64,000 nucleotides of DNA. Origin: G965218495 sp965262785. Lineage in GTDB: Bacteria; Bacteroidota; Rhodothermia; Rhodothermales; Bin80. Below are positions 55,798 to 64,000 of this stretch, in pieces. The number at the start of each line of letters is the position of its first letter. Within the stretch, counting starts at the first letter, position 1. Position numbers and translations under genes: made by a program. Where the stretch lies: NCBI GenBank assembly GCA_965262785.1, contig OZ253559.1:3720001-3784000 (forward strand), given 5' to 3'. The notes beneath the pieces were generated by a model. That model had not been told where the DNA came from. It ran no database searches and was given only the letters and a program-made list of their open reading frames with translations.

Positions 55798-57141
55798 CTA
55801 CGGTCGTGTTGCGCGGGGCTTCAGCGATGTAAGCGCACCGATCCTGACCGGTTCTCCGGTCTTCACGCTCTCCCTTGCCGCTATACCGATAAGGATAGAC
55901 ATCGCGCCATCACGTGACCCCGCCGTCAGCCGGAGCGGATCCGGCATGTCAGGGTTTCTGAATATACGATCCTTCAGGCGCACGTCTCCACCACCGTGTC
56001 CTCCACCGCCGTGGGAAACCTGGATAAGTTCCGTTTCGCCGAAATTGTCAGTCACGCGTATCTCATCATACTCTGGAGCCTGCCACGGCTGCCGCTCCTT
56101 GATCCACGCCTCCAGGCGTCCCTTGGTACCATTGAAGGCAATGCGATACCCTTCGTAGGGCGAATACGTGGTCAGTGAATAGCTCACATGGACGCCATTG
56201 GCATACTTGATCTGAGCTGACATCTTGTCGAAGATGTCAATTTCGTCGCTCCACACGCACCCATCCCTCAAGTACCCGTCGTGATGCTCGTGGGCCACGT
56301 ACAGGTTCATAAGCCTCTCACTCCCAGTGATGTCCCAATAGTGCCTGCATTGATTTGCAAAAGGACATCCGCGACAGTTGGTGTGCCTGAAATCGTTGTT
56401 GTGGCCATAGTACTCCAAGGCGCCATAGGCAAACACCTCCTCCGGCTCAGACTCCAGCCACCAGTTCAGGAGGTCGAAGTGGTGCGTCGCCTTGTGCACG
56501 AACAAGGTGCCGCCAAAGCGCTCCTTGCCGTGCCACCGTCGGAAATAGCTGGCACCATGATAAACATCAAGGTACCAGTGAAAGTCCACCGACCGGACCT
56601 GCCCGATGCGGCCTGCCATCAGCAGTTCCTTCATCCGCTGACGGTGCGGCGAATACCGGTAGTTGAAGGTGACGGTTACATTCTTGCGCGTGACCGCCTG
56701 GGTATCCAGGATCGCCTGGCATTTGGCGGCATCGGTGGTCATGGGCTTTTCCGTGACCACATCACAGCCCGCGCGCATCGCCTTGATGATGAACTCATGG
56801 TGGAAGGCATCCGTGGTGGTGACTATGACCGTATCCGGCCTCGTCATGCGCAGCATCTCGTCAAAGTCCGTGAAGGTTGGGCAGTCTACTCCAATCTGCT
56901 CTTTGGCATACGCCAGCCTTCCGGGATTGATGTCACAGAGGCCTGCAAACTCCACCACATCTGCGTATTCACTGGCTACGCTGCGGCCCCACATGCCGAT
57001 ACCCCGAATTCCGGTCCCCACCAGTGCAACGCGCTTCTTCTTTCGCTGCTCTGCGGCCAGAATGTTTGGTCCGACCAGAACGGAGGTTGCCGCAGCAGTT
57101 CCGCTGGTTTTCAGGAAGTTGCGACGAGTGAGACTAACCAT
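55798..57141 (-). CDS. Tat-exported Gfo/Idh/MocA oxidoreductase, 447 aa
   Basis: The N-terminus MVSLTRRNFLKTSGTAAATS is a twin-arginine signal. The NAD-binding Rossmann domain follows (RVALVGTGIRGIGMWG; VEFAGLCDINPGRLAYAKEQ) with VTEKPMTTDAAKCQAIL as the family's EKP motif. The C-terminal sheet domain contains HKATHHFDLLNWWL, with histidines used in catalysis. Four cysteines in CRGCPFANQC could bind a metal, an uncommon feature. It works on an unknown sugar or polyol in the periplasm and is 18 bases from the next oxidoreductase. Confidence 0.88.
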   Translation of the reverse strand: MVSLTRRNFLKTSGTAAATSVLVGPNILAAEQRKKKRVALVGTGIRGIGMWGRSVASEYADVVEFAGLCDINPGRLAYAKEQIGVDCPTFTDFDEMLRMTRPDTVIVTTTDAFHHEFIIKAMRAGCDVVTEKPMTTDAAKCQAILDTQAVTRKNVTVTFNYRYSPHRQRMKELLMAGRIGQVRSVDFHWYLDVYHGASYFRRWHGKERFGGTLFVHKATHHFDLLNWWLESEPEEVFAYGALEYYGHNNDFRHTNCRGCPFANQCRHYWDITGSERLMNLYVAHEHHDGYLRDGCVWSDEIDIFDKMSAQIKYANGVHVSYSLTTYSPYEGYRIAFNGTKGRLEAWIKERQPWQAPEYDEIRVTDNFGETELIQVSHGGGGHGGGDVRLKDRIFRNPDMPDPLRLTAGSRDGAMSILIGIAARESVKTGEPVRIGALTSLKPRATRP

Positions 57142-57159
57142 GCGTACACTCTGCGTGCA

Positions 57160-58479
57160 TTAGGTTGCCAATTCCCAACCAGGCTCGTAGGACCGATTCC
57201 AGTACGCCATGGCTTCTTCATCACCCAGGATGTGACCATTGGTCGGGTCACACTCCAGGGTATGCCCCGTCATTTGAGCAATGTTGCCTAGGTGACACAG
57301 TAGTGTGCTTTTGTGCCCCTCGTCGATAGGCGACGCTTGCGGCGCACCGTCTCGGATCACCGCAAGGAAGTTTGCGATATGCCGATCCGTGAGTCCGCCG
57401 CCGCCTCTGATATCCAGCGCTGCTTCCTGACTGGATGCTCGCGAGCGCTTCCAGATCTCCTTGTTGTCCTTGTCATAGACCACGTAGCCGGACCTATACA
57501 TTAGGACCGTACCGTACTCACCATGGATGGACGTTCCACGGCCGCTACCCTCGACAGGGCGCCCATTGCAGCTTCTCCCGTCCCAAGTGATGGCTACGTT
57601 TTCATCGAAATTAAACGTAGCAATCTGCGTGTCGAAGAACTCCCAGTCGTCGTCAAAATGGAATCGTCCTCCGGCTGAGGTGACCTTGGTAGGATAGTCA
57701 ACACCTAGGGCCCAGCGTGCGATGTCAATTTCATGCGCCCCGTTGTTGCAGATCTCACCGGTGCCCCAGTGCCGAAACCAGTGCCAGTTGTAGTGAATGT
57801 AGTTGTCCTTGTAGGGAACGCGTGGCGCCGGGCCCTGCCAGAGGTCGTAGTTGAGCCAACTCGGCACAGGCGCCGTTTTGCCACGCCCAATAGAGCCGCG
57901 TGTATTCGCGTACCATGCGCGCGCATAATAGGGACGCCCAATGATGCCTTCGCGAATAGCCTGAATGATCTGTGCTGATTCGGCCGAGGAACGCTGCTGG
58001 TTGCCCATCTGAATAACGCGGTTGTAGCGCGCCTGTGCCGCAACTAGCATCTCGCCTTCGCCCGGGTTGTAGCTGCACGGCTTTTCGACATAGACGTGCT
58101 TGCCCGCCTGTGCGGCCATTATCGCAGCCGGCGCGTGCCAGTGATCGGGTGCTGCGATTACCAGGATGTCTACATTTTCATCCTCAAGAATGCGGCGTAA
58201 GTCTTCTTCTCCCTTGGGCGCGGCCAGCGGCACGACCTCCCGCACACCCGAGATGGCTCTGGCTATCGCTCGCGAATCCACATCACATACATACGCGACC
58301 TCGCAGTTTTCCGCCTTCGCAAATGATTGCGCAAGGACATGGCCGCGGCTATTCACCCCCATTACCGCAACAACAAGTTTGTTATTTGGTGACGTGTATG
58401 CTCGGCCTGCGCCCAGTACGCCGAGACCAACACCCGCGACCGAGGCCTGCATAAGGAATTTCCTGCGATCTATGTGCAT
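57160..58479 (-). CDS. Tat-exported Gfo/Idh/MocA oxidoreductase, 439 aa
   Basis: I start at the ATG at 58477-58479, which gives MHIDRRKFLMQASVAGVG, a twin-arginine signal; the longer frame from 58596 has no signal. The Rossmann part is VVAVMGVNSRGHVLAQ, with the EKP motif in VYVEKPCSYN. GEICNNGAHEIDIARWALG is the family's catalytic stretch. It is the first gene of the cluster, followed by the 447-residue paralogue, so the pair may act on related sugars. Confidence 0.88.
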   Translation of the reverse strand: MHIDRRKFLMQASVAGVGLGVLGAGRAYTSPNNKLVVAVMGVNSRGHVLAQSFAKAENCEVAYVCDVDSRAIARAISGVREVVPLAAPKGEEDLRRILEDENVDILVIAAPDHWHAPAAIMAAQAGKHVYVEKPCSYNPGEGEMLVAAQARYNRVIQMGNQQRSSAESAQIIQAIREGIIGRPYYARAWYANTRGSIGRGKTAPVPSWLNYDLWQGPAPRVPYKDNYIHYNWHWFRHWGTGEICNNGAHEIDIARWALGVDYPTKVTSAGGRFHFDDDWEFFDTQIATFNFDENVAITWDGRSCNGRPVEGSGRGTSIHGEYGTVLMYRSGYVVYDKDNKEIWKRSRASSQEAALDIRGGGGLTDRHIANFLAVIRDGAPQASPIDEGHKSTLLCHLGNIAQMTGHTLECDPTNGHILGDEEAMAYWNRSYEPGWELAT

Positions 58480-58639
58480 AGCAGTCTCCGTAGTTGTGGC
58501 TTCAAGATACACTAAGGTGAGCTTCATTTGCACAGGCATTTGCATAGCAGCACCTGGTACACACTCCACCACAGCGCTTCGCCTGTGCCCAGGCAAGTCA
58601 TCAATCTAAGGCAGACTCCCTGGCACCTTAATGCAAAAC

Positions 58640-58668
58640 GCCCGACAAGGGGAGAATCCCCGCCGGGC
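58640..58668. terminator. bidirectional terminator hairpin
   Basis: GCCCGRC and the complementary GYCGGGC ends, with an inner GGGGA/TCCCC stem, form a strong hairpin around GAA. On the minus strand it is followed by GTTTTGC, suiting termination of the leftward DUF5916 gene that ends 30 bases before it. It also separates that gene from the oxidoreductase cluster. Confidence 0.75.
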
Positions 58669-58697
58669 GCTCTGTCGCTTTAGGAACACTAGGCCAC

Positions 58698-61013
58698 TTA
58701 GGTTCGGACCAAGTATTGAAACTTGAAGAATATCTGCCGACTGCTCTCCCGTAAATAGTGTGACGCGTCGTTCCTGACGCGCGTATACTGGTCCAGGTTG
58801 TGCGTGGAGCCCAAGTGTAGTGCCGTAAAGGCGTTGAGCTTGTAAGTGAGTAGCGGATCGATTTCGAGCGCATCGCGAAAATCGTTGTACTGGACCACGG
58901 TTCGGAAGAAGAAGCTTCGCGTAAACTGATACTTTATACGCATGCGAGCGATGTATCCGCTGAAGTAGTTTTCTCCAGTGGTCGTTTGTTCTAAACGTGA
59001 GTAGGCAAACATCGGCTGCAGGGCCAGGTGCTGGTTGGGGCGTAGCGATCCGGAAATCGATAAGTCCAGGCTCTTGCCAAGCACGGGCTCCTCAAGGAAC
59101 CGCGCGATGTCGCGCCCGACGGCAACCTCCGCAGAAAGGCTCGCGTATTCGCTGAAGTTGCTGAATGCGTTCACGCTAAAGCGCTGGATGCCGTCGAACA
59201 TAGTACCTGCAAAACGCTCCCGCTCAAGCGTATAGCGCGCCTGCACGTTGGTCTGACCCTTCATCTGAATGCTGATGCCAGGCGAAACAAAGTCGTTCTT
59301 GTGCAAACCGTGGTAGTTCCACCGGCGACCGGCCGCGATGTTGGGCCGGATCCGGTCGATAAAGGGTACGACCGTCTCCGGGTACAACGTAGCTCCTTGC
59401 CATACAAAGAAGCGCCGTACGCTGTTTTGGCGGACGAACCCATTTGCGGCCCGAAAGGTAGGGGAGCTTTGCTCATAGCCTGCCTCAAAGCTCCAGTAGC
59501 GCCCCTCCCGATCCAGCTCAAGCGTGGCAGCTAGTCCGCCAAAGCGCTCCCCGTCCAGCTCCGCCGTATAGTCTTTTGGGCCGAAGGTGATGCCCGCCAC
59601 CTCTTTGGAGCGCTCTTCATCGATCGATTCCGACGTGCGACTGGCAACCAGCTGGCCACCTAGTCGATACTTCTTGAAAAATCGGACCTGCCCGTCAACC
59701 CCGATGGTACTGCCCGCGCCTCCAATGTCCAGGCGCCTGTCGGTAAGTAGTGCTCCGAAGTACGAGTTCCCCGGAAAGTTGTGCTTGATGCGCAAGATAT
59801 TTGACACACTCTTTCCAGCGCTCAGTAGCCTGCTTTCTTCCTCAAAAGGCAAGAGCAGCGGCGATGTGTTATCCCGCGCGCCGATGTAGGCGACATCCGT
59901 ATCTCCCCAACGCCCAGTAAGCTTGCTGGCTACGATGGGATCGTTAATGCTGCGCGTGTACACCGTCTGGATCTCCGTCCTGAACAGATCCGACCCCTCC
60001 TGGAAAAACGGGCGCCGCTCGTCGTAGGAAAGCGCAAAAGTGGAGTTCACATCAATCTGAGCGACATCTGCTTCGATCTGGCTAAAGTCGGGATTGAGGG
60101 TAACGTCCGCAGTTAGCTCGGAAGTAAGTCCATACTTGACGTTCAACGATGGCTCCAGCGCGATACGATCATTGTCGAATCCGCCAGCAGGGTCATTCGC
60201 GTCACGCAGCGCACCGGCACTGGCACCCGTGAGCGCGGGGAGAATTTCCAGGTTTCGCCCTGCATGCACACCTTGGATGCCCGTGATCGTACCCAGTTGG
60301 CAGGGCCAACAGGGGTTGTCCCGGTCCAGTGCCGCCCAGGAGTACTGGTTGCGGCTGGCACGTGGATGCGTGACCCAGAAGGTTCCACGCCACGTCTGCA
60401 CATTTCTGTTGGGAAAGCGCAAGCTCTTGAACGGGATTGCCATTTCCACTTCGTACCCGGTTTCGGTAATGGTCGCTTCGCTGGAATAGATCAGGTTGAA
60501 TCCGTCGTCCTCGTTGTTGACAGAAATTCGGGTGTCACCCTGAATGCCAAGCGGGTTGGATGCTATGAAGTAGAGGGACTGGCCGTCCTGATTGGGATCC
60601 AGGACAATACCAACGTAGTCGTCCTGCCAAAGGGCATCGCGATCACTCAGGTTGGCCCGGATGTGTGCCGGATCGTCCTCTATACTGAAGGCAACGTACA
60701 GGTTGTCTGCGTCGTAGGTCATGTACGCCACGACGCCGATGGGCGGCTTTGACTGATCTCCCGGAAACACCTCGGAGAAGTTCTGCACCTTTGCGGCAAA
60801 GTGCCAGGCCGGCTCAGTGACTTCTCCGTCCACCACGACGGGTGTAGTGGCGGGCCGCACATTCAGTGACGGCAGAATGTTGGGCTTGAATACAGGAGTT
60901 GTCCCCAATTCTGCGGTAGCACCCGTCTGAATCGCCTGGGCGGCATTCTCGCGTGCCGTAAGAGTGACTGAGAAGAATAACAACACGAAGAGCGTTCCAA
61001 ACCGGTGGTTCAT
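58698..61013 (-). CDS. DUF5916 outer-membrane protein with CBM9-like N-domain (second copy)
   Basis: The 771-residue protein has a signal peptide (MNHRFGTLFVLLFFSVTLTA), a CBM9-like domain (VVDGEVTEPAWHFAAKVQNF, then YDADNLYVAFSIED) and a DUF5916 barrel with the same hallmarks as the gene at 20.0 kb: VTLNPDFSQIEADVAQIDVN and YDERRPFFQEGSDLF. The terminal residues FKFQYLVRT fit an outer-membrane barrel end. It is a distant paralogue with its own terminator and stands alone. The ligand is unknown. Confidence 0.87.
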   Translation of the reverse strand: MNHRFGTLFVLLFFSVTLTARENAAQAIQTGATAELGTTPVFKPNILPSLNVRPATTPVVVDGEVTEPAWHFAAKVQNFSEVFPGDQSKPPIGVVAYMTYDADNLYVAFSIEDDPAHIRANLSDRDALWQDDYVGIVLDPNQDGQSLYFIASNPLGIQGDTRISVNNEDDGFNLIYSSEATITETGYEVEMAIPFKSLRFPNRNVQTWRGTFWVTHPRASRNQYSWAALDRDNPCWPCQLGTITGIQGVHAGRNLEILPALTGASAGALRDANDPAGGFDNDRIALEPSLNVKYGLTSELTADVTLNPDFSQIEADVAQIDVNSTFALSYDERRPFFQEGSDLFRTEIQTVYTRSINDPIVASKLTGRWGDTDVAYIGARDNTSPLLLPFEEESRLLSAGKSVSNILRIKHNFPGNSYFGALLTDRRLDIGGAGSTIGVDGQVRFFKKYRLGGQLVASRTSESIDEERSKEVAGITFGPKDYTAELDGERFGGLAATLELDREGRYWSFEAGYEQSSPTFRAANGFVRQNSVRRFFVWQGATLYPETVVPFIDRIRPNIAAGRRWNYHGLHKNDFVSPGISIQMKGQTNVQARYTLERERFAGTMFDGIQRFSVNAFSNFSEYASLSAEVAVGRDIARFLEEPVLGKSLDLSISGSLRPNQHLALQPMFAYSRLEQTTTGENYFSGYIARMRIKYQFTRSFFFRTVVQYNDFRDALEIDPLLTYKLNAFTALHLGSTHNLDQYTRVRNDASHYLRESSRQIFFKFQYLVRT

Positions 61014-61580
61014 GTTACGCGTTGCGGTGGTGAACAGAAGAGGTTTCCCAAGTGCCGTAACCGCTACGAATCAGCAGCACCAATTGTTACGCTGGTGTGA
61101 CGCTGTAGTGGGCCTGAGTTCCGGCACAGGCCAGTATGTTGTCTAAGCGGGACCAGCGCGTTGGCGTATGACTCCTGGTGGTCACCTCGGCCAAAGCTGC
61201 AATGGTTGCGACACGTTCTTACTGATTCACAGGTGGTGTGACATCGACTCTTCTGCAAGCAGGCATGGCAGTGCGTCGCGCGCCAGGAATCATAAAGAGC
61301 AAGATTCATGTCGCGCGAATTAGCGCAGGAGAAAATCCACCGCTCGGGCGACTGCTGCGCCCGAGCCGCTGTGAATTCAGCATCTACTGCACCTGGCCAT
61401 CGCATGCAGCAGACCCGGCTGGATGTACCACGCTGCCAGTTCGACTAGCCCTGCCAACTCCTGATGGCAATTCGACGCTCAGACCGGCATTGCGAGCAAA
61501 CTTCCCATCCACTGGGTCCAGGGTGGAACGCATCGGTCAGCTGAAGCTTTACTGCGACTTACGTTTTCGAGCCAAAACAC
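61014..61580. other. intergenic stretch without a recognised gene
   Basis: These 567 bases separate the leftward DUF5916 gene and the rightward SDR gene and must hold both promoters. Short frames of 60-116 codons exist, but none looks protein-like. No RNA gene was recognised. Confidence 0.4.
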
Positions 61581-62399
61581 ATGTTTAAGGGCGAAGTAGT
61601 ACTAATCACGGGAGCCGGACGCGGCATAGGGGCTGCTGCGGCACTGCAGTTTGCAGCGCACGGCGCTTCGGTTGTCGTCAACGACTTAACGGCGGAGCAC
61701 TGCGAAGTGGTAGTCAACGCCATCACCTCATCCGGCGGCGTGGCGCATGCGGCACCCGGAGACATCACGCGCGACGGGATGGCAGAGCAGCTGATCGCTT
61801 GCGCCTACGAGGTCTACGGCGGACTGAATGTGCTAGTGAACAACGCAGGATTTCTGTGGGACGGAATGCTCCACAAGATGACCGATGAGCAGTGGCAGCG
61901 CATCCAGGATGTGCATACGTTGGCACCGTTTCGGCTCATTCGCGCACTAGCAACGCAGTGGCGCCCGGCTGCCAAGGCGGAGATGGCAACCGGAACCCAC
62001 GTCCGGCGCTGCATCGTCAACGTCTCATCCACCACAGGTTTGCATGGCAATATCGGCCAGATCAACTATGCCACGGCCAAGATGGGTATCGTCGGGCTAA
62101 CCAAAACCGTTGCCAAAGAGTGGGGTCTCTTTGGCATCCGATGCAATGCTGTGGCCTTTGGCATGATTGACACGCGCCTGACAAAACCTGCAGAGCATGG
62201 GAATACATTTTCGGTGGCAGGCCAGGAGGTAGCGCTCGGCATTCCGGCGAAGCTGCGCCCCTCTATAATGGCCCAGATCCCGCTACAGCGATATGGAACT
62301 GCTGAGGAGGCGGCCGGCGCTATCCTTTTGCTTGCCTCGCCGCTAGCAAACTACGTCACCGGTCACACTCTGGAGGTAACCGGCGGACTAAGCATCTAG
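61581..62399 (+). CDS. short-chain dehydrogenase/reductase (FabG-like)
   Basis: The 272-residue protein has the Rossmann motif TGAGRGIG at 10-17, VNNAGF and the catalytic Tyr163/Lys167 pair in INYATAKMG. The C-terminal VTGHTLEVTGGLSI is the family end. An Asp in NDLTAEH after the second strand suggests NAD rather than NADP. The insertion around AKPAEHG and the length above 250 fit multifunctional-protein-type SDRs that act on hydroxyacyl-CoA, but the substrate is not proven. It converges with the DsbA-like gene 2 bases away. Confidence 0.88.
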   Translation: MFKGEVVLITGAGRGIGAAAALQFAAHGASVVVNDLTAEHCEVVVNAITSSGGVAHAAPGDITRDGMAEQLIACAYEVYGGLNVLVNNAGFLWDGMLHKMTDEQWQRIQDVHTLAPFRLIRALATQWRPAAKAEMATGTHVRRCIVNVSSTTGLHGNIGQINYATAKMGIVGLTKTVAKEWGLFGIRCNAVAFGMIDTRLTKPAEHGNTFSVAGQEVALGIPAKLRPSIMAQIPLQRYGTAEEAAGAILLLASPLANYVTGHTLEVTGGLSI

Positions 62400-62401
62400 C
62401 C

Positions 62402-63337
62402 CTATTGTGAGATTTGAGAGCTTGTAAGCTCTTCAATGAGCGCCTCAAAGGTTTCGACCGGGTGGGCACCGTTAAGAAACTGGCCATTGACGAAGAACCC
62501 GGGCGTACCGGACACCCCGAACACAGACTCAGCCGACGCAATGGATGCCTCTACTTTTGCAGCTGCATTCATATAATCCGCCGAATTCCTATCGCTCGCA
62601 CACTTCGTCCACACATCCATGTCAATGCCGCTGTCATCAAGGTAACTCTGACTTAACTCGATAACGTTGCCGAGCGAGACCTGGCTCTGATTGCGGAAGT
62701 AACCGTCATGCAACATCCAAAACGCCGGATCGGCCTGGTCTGCCGCACAGACGGCGGCGATCGCTGCCGGCTTGGCCCAGTTGTGGTTGGGTAAGGGCAG
62801 ATGCAGGTATACAAAGCGGACCTTGTTCGGGTACAGCTCAAGCACTTCCTCTATCGTCGAGAATCCGCGCGCGCAGTACGGACACTGGAAGTCGGAAAAC
62901 TCAAAGATGGTAACTGGTGCGTCGCTGGGTCCCCGAGACGACATGCCTTCCGAAAATCGCAAGAGTGCCTGATGCCGCTCCTCATTGGCGACCTTGGCGG
63001 CCTGATCTTCTTCTTCCTGGAGCGCTGCCAACTGATCTGGCGACAGCCCCACGTCAATGGGAACAGGTGACAGCAGCAGTAGCACGTGCGCAGTCTTGTC
63101 CGCGATGAGGAAATGCAGCTGCTGAGACTCATTGACCACCACAGCCCCCTGGTGAAATCCCTCGAAGGCGCTCGCGACCATTGGCTGCATCACGAGGTTC
63201 GCTTCCCTCAGCTCGGGTATCTGGAACCGCAGATTCGCAAGGATTTGCTCATCTGACGGAAGATCCTGCCCCAAGGAGGGCAGTGCGTACAAGGGAGCAA
63301 GAATTAGAAACAGAGAAGCACGATGGAACCTAGTCAT
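62402..63337 (-). CDS. DsbA-like periplasmic thiol-disulfide protein
   Basis: The 311-residue protein has a signal peptide (MTRFHRASLFLILAPLYALP), an N-terminal domain of about 110 residues without clear family, then a DsbA/DSBA-like thioredoxin fold. The active site is C152-P-Y-C155 in FSDFQCPYCARG and the cis-Pro loop is VSGTPGFFVNG. Such proteins make or shuffle disulfides in exported proteins. Two cysteines elsewhere (AAVCAADQ, TKCASD) may add a structural disulfide. Confidence 0.87.
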   Translation of the reverse strand: MTRFHRASLFLILAPLYALPSLGQDLPSDEQILANLRFQIPELREANLVMQPMVASAFEGFHQGAVVVNESQQLHFLIADKTAHVLLLLSPVPIDVGLSPDQLAALQEEEDQAAKVANEERHQALLRFSEGMSSRGPSDAPVTIFEFSDFQCPYCARGFSTIEEVLELYPNKVRFVYLHLPLPNHNWAKPAAIAAVCAADQADPAFWMLHDGYFRNQSQVSLGNVIELSQSYLDDSGIDMDVWTKCASDRNSADYMNAAAKVEASIASAESVFGVSGTPGFFVNGQFLNGAHPVETFEALIEELTSSQISQ

Positions 63338-63451
63338 GTTGCGTCGTAAGAGCCAAAAACCTTGCTACCGCTTGGCGGACCTTAGGTTGCAGCAAACACG
63401 AGCCGAAGGTCAGCCACCAAAGTCAAATCCTGCCCTACGCTACCACATTCC

Positions 63452-63678
63452 ATGGCCGACGTCAACAATGAGGATCTCCACCCGGCGGTGTACAGGCTTT
63501 TTGATCGCTACGTACACAGCCAAATAAGCCGACGTGAATTCGTAAGCCAGTTGGGCGCATACGCGGTAGGAGGGCTTACCGTAGCTGCCATCCTGGAGTA
63601 CCTTTCGCCACGCTATGCCACCGCCCAGCAGGTTGCGGCTGGCGATCCGCGGCTTGATGAAGAATTTATAGAGTATGC
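63452..63678 (+). pseudogene. dienelactone-hydrolase-like gene, cut off by intron sequence
   Basis: The frame from the ATG at 63452 gives SRREFVSQLGAYAVGG, a twin-arginine-like signal, then DPRLDEEFIEYA, matching the N-terminus of YghX-like dienelactone hydrolases. After codon 75 the match ends at 63678, where intron-type sequence starts, and the hydrolase core of about 200 residues is missing in the window. The intron is on the other strand, so it cannot splice out of this gene's mRNA. The rest of the gene may lie beyond the window, on the far side of the intron. Confidence 0.6.
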
Positions 63679-63719
63679 GTCGGGTAGCTCGGGGGAATTT
63701 CACCCCCAAGCCCCCACAG
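63679..63719 (-). mobile_element. remnant of a group II intron 3' end (domain VI)
   Basis: Read on the minus strand, these 41 bases contain CTTGGGGG, a short loop and CCCCCGAG, ending CTACCCGAC. That resembles the domain VI and 3' end of another intron type, in which a GGTTC domain V end is followed by CTGTGAGAGGCTTGGGGG. The domain V that should precede it is not here: the 3' end of a second intron stands in its place. I infer one intron inserted inside another. Confidence 0.5.
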
Positions 63720-64000
63720 GTAGGGTCGGGGCCTGGCGCGCCAACCCGTAGGGTCCGGTGGCTTGTCCGTCGCTTTCGCTCCGGGCCTCAGTCCGGCTCC
63801 CATGAATCACGTTTCCAAGCCCCGCCTCGTCAAACCACGGCGTGCGGTTTTCCCGCACCGGGCTTACCTGCTGATTACACCGCAAAGTTCATGCGCAGTT
63901 GGCGTGGGCGCGCTTTCGGCCGGTAGTACTCTATCTGCCACTGATCATACAACCCCAGTCGCTCGTAGAACATCCGCCTACTCCACCGCTTCCACCCATA
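63720..64000 (-). mobile_element. group II intron 3' part, maturase-bearing, cut by the window edge
   Basis: The minus-strand end CGACCCTAC at 63720 matches the 3' end of the 885-bp units. A domain V hairpin lies at 63832-63865, with a TGCGG/CCGCA upper stem capped by GAAAA and a CG bulge. A 33-base stretch at 63766-63798 is identical to 7812-7844 in each array unit. Upstream of these parts is the end of a maturase gene, so this is a full-size relative of the array introns. Confidence 0.82.
63875..64000 (-). CDS. group II intron reverse transcriptase/maturase, C-terminal 41 aa
   Basis: The final codons read GWKRWSRRMFYERLGL, then YDQWQIEYYRPKA, ending RMNFAV. WKRWSR...YERLGL is the end typical of intron-encoded maturases, which help the intron fold and reverse-transcribe it into DNA targets. 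The rest of the gene lies beyond the window. The stop at 63875 stands 10 bases before domain V. Confidence 0.75.
   Translation of the reverse strand, partial: YGWKRWSRRMFYERLGLYDQWQIEYYRPKARPRQLRMNFAV

Noticed and set aside
1..64000. CRISPR arrays, rRNA genes, phage structural genes, integrases
   Set aside because: I looked for short regular repeats with spacers, conserved rRNA stretches and phage-type genes and saw none.

Overview
The window looks like a chromosome segment of a Rhodothermales-type bacterium (Rhodothermota). The main evidence is the complex I operon at 25.6-33.6 kb, where nuoJ-K-L-M are followed by nhaD, a pterin-4a-carbinolamine dehydratase gene and then nuoN. That insertion of nhaD and pcd is known from Rhodothermus marinus. 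Supporting signs are the many exported proteins and lipoproteins, two DUF5916 outer-membrane proteins, a BNR/sortilin-type exported protein, a fused B12 mutase (IcmF) and Tat-exported Gfo/Idh/MocA oxidoreductases. The taxonomic call is inference from gene content only.

Layout. 0-5.5 kb: the start of topA (leftward), then ppdK and an asparagine-synthase-like gene that lacks the glutaminase cysteine. 5.7-10.4 kb: an IS1634-type insertion sequence, then three consecutive 885-bp units that I read as ORF-less group II introns lying head to tail. 10.8-24.3 kb: exported BNR protein, lipoprotein, icmF-tmk, an esterase/DUF5916/cytochrome-Vgb group and a phosphopantetheinyl transferase. 24.3-33.6 kb: superoxide dismutase, a small unknown gene and the nuoJKLM-nhaD-pcd-nuoN operon. 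34.1-36.6 kb: an intact IS256-like element with 28-bp imperfect inverted repeats and a 9-bp target duplication, coding for an intact transposase plus an upstream paralogue that has lost catalytic residues. 36.6-37.1 kb: gene relics. 37.3-42.9 kb: exonuclease/GIY-YIG fusion, mdh, Smr protein, a lipoprotein, a decayed copy of an ECF sigma gene, the intact ECF sigma gene and a DUF971 gene. 43.2-49.5 kb: two more IS elements, one apparently nested in a smaller element with 40-bp flanking repeats, and long stretches with no recognisable gene. 49.6-63.3 kb: PIG-L deacetylase, PhzF, a trans-sulfuration enzyme, a leftward five-gene sugar-type cluster (two oxidoreductases, lipoprotein, small protein, aldose 1-epimerase), a second DUF5916 protein, an SDR dehydrogenase and a DsbA-like thiol protein. 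63.4-64.0 kb: a dienelactone-hydrolase gene cut off after about 75 codons by group II intron sequence in antisense, with the 3' end of a reverse transcriptase/maturase gene at the window edge.

The most unusual content is mobile. The 885-bp introns abut exactly, 3' end to 5' end, and share a 33-bp identical stretch with the intron at the right edge, which does carry a maturase. A plausible picture is one intron family spreading in this genome, with the maturase-bearing copy moving the ORF-less ones in trans and new copies landing at, or recombining within, older ones. The insertion elements and gene relics point to a genome under active transposition and gene decay.
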